In this document: one piece after another, positions 13,885 through 13,919 of the stretch
Layout: every line of letters begins with the position of its first letter
Numbering within the stretch: the stretch's first letter is position 1
Assembly (NCBI GenBank): GCA_039186435.1
Contig: JBCDAA010000241.1
Span: forward strand, 1-13,919
Source: JALVDI01 sp039186435
Lineage (GTDB): Bacteria > Myxococcota_A > Polyangia > Polyangiales > Houyiibacteriaceae
DNA length: 13,919 nucleotides
Direction: 5' to 3'
Notes under the pieces: generated by a model
Told to the model about the DNA's origin: nothing
Database searches by the model: none
The model's input: only the letters and a program-made list of their open reading frames with translations
Made by a program: the position numbers and the translations under genes

Positions 13885-13919
13885 AGACCTGAAGGGAGGG
13901 AGCGGGGTGGGGGGTGACC
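13885..13919 (+). repeat. 35-nt dispersed repeat with G-quadruplex motif, copy 2
   Basis: The second copy of the sequence at 1-35, same orientation, 33/35 identical. Its G-runs (13894-13896, 13898-13900, 13904-13907, 13909-13914) have loops of 1, 3 and 1 nt, so the two substitutions alter the last loop but keep the quadruplex pattern. The window ends exactly at its last matched base, so its right boundary and any inverted partner are not visible. Confidence 0.75.

Larger units (their letters stand above)
13398..13919. other. 522-bp non-coding, repeat-rich spacer
   Basis: No credible gene. From left to right: the SD inverted repeat (13405-13418), ~110 bp that should hold the dioxygenase promoter, three tandem arrays (13530-13699), two GAA-loop hairpins, a TCACC/GGTGA dyad (13833-13837 / 13851-13855) and the 35-nt G-rich repeat. 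Open frames crossing it are products of the high GC and repeat periodicity. Confidence 0.7.

Noticed and set aside
13480..13917. Open frames through the tandem arrays, including a His/Leu/Arg repeat protein and a Gly/Arg-rich minus-strand extension of the dioxygenase
   Set aside because: Repeat periods of 12, 13 and 14 nt do not keep one frame, and the dioxygenase has a strong SD and ATG at 13397.
1..13919. Composite transposon or integrated element bounded by the 35-nt direct repeats
   Set aside because: No transposase, integrase or att-type features inside, and gene content is ordinary chromosomal; the repeats fit extragenic elements better.

Overview
The window looks like chromosome from a high-GC member of the Myxococcota (a Sandaracinus/Polyangiales-like bacterium). 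The reasons are strong G/C bias at third codon positions, a Gly/Asp/Pro-rich lipoprotein linker, a large membrane-anchored Ser/Thr kinase with C-terminal TPRs of the type common in this phylum, a divergent sigma-70 factor resembling the Myxococcales 'gmx1' group, and many secreted or lipid-anchored enzymes. I see no phage, transposase, integrase, tRNA, rRNA or CRISPR.

Layout. 1-233 is a non-coding, repeat-rich spacer. 234-6485 is a block of four minus-strand genes. In transcription order they are a large secreted alpha/beta hydrolase (6485-3804), a zinc-ribbon membrane protein (3759-3286), a B12-binding radical SAM enzyme (3240-1855) and a PHP-fold lipoprotein (1757-234). The first three are 44-45 bp apart and could be co-transcribed. 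The PHP gene is separated by 97 bp containing a perfect 7-bp hairpin. A small secreted orphan (6656-6979) reads the other way and converges, 2 bp apart, on the sigma factor gene (6982-7791, minus). The sigma gene is divergent from the kinase gene (7887-10673, plus). A rhomboid protease (10754-11434, plus) overlaps tail-to-tail with an alpha/beta hydrolase (12297-11422, minus). A MOSC protein (12367-12873, plus) converges on a Tat-lipoprotein intradiol dioxygenase (13397-12882, minus). Both stop codons of that last pair lie inside one perfect 20-bp palindrome. 13398-13919 is a second non-coding, repeat-rich spacer.

How the parts may work together. The most coherent functional unit is the sigma factor/kinase pair. 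The kinase begins with an anti-sigma-type zinc motif (C4, H29-x3-C33-x2-C36), followed by a complete kinase domain, one membrane span and a TPR sensor region. This suggests a one-protein anti-sigma-kinase that controls the divergently encoded sigma factor (inference). The remaining genes look like independent envelope or metabolic housekeeping and accessory genes.

The most unusual non-coding signal is at the edges. A 35-nt sequence with four G-runs (a G-quadruplex motif) occurs at both ends of the window with 33/35 identity. Both copies are accompanied by small hairpins of the form stem-GAA-stem whose stems differ by compensatory changes. The spacers also hold a cgaaac-based array and three successive CG-rich arrays with 12-, 14- and 13-nt units. 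This looks like a dispersed extragenic repeat family; two copies in one window cannot prove it.
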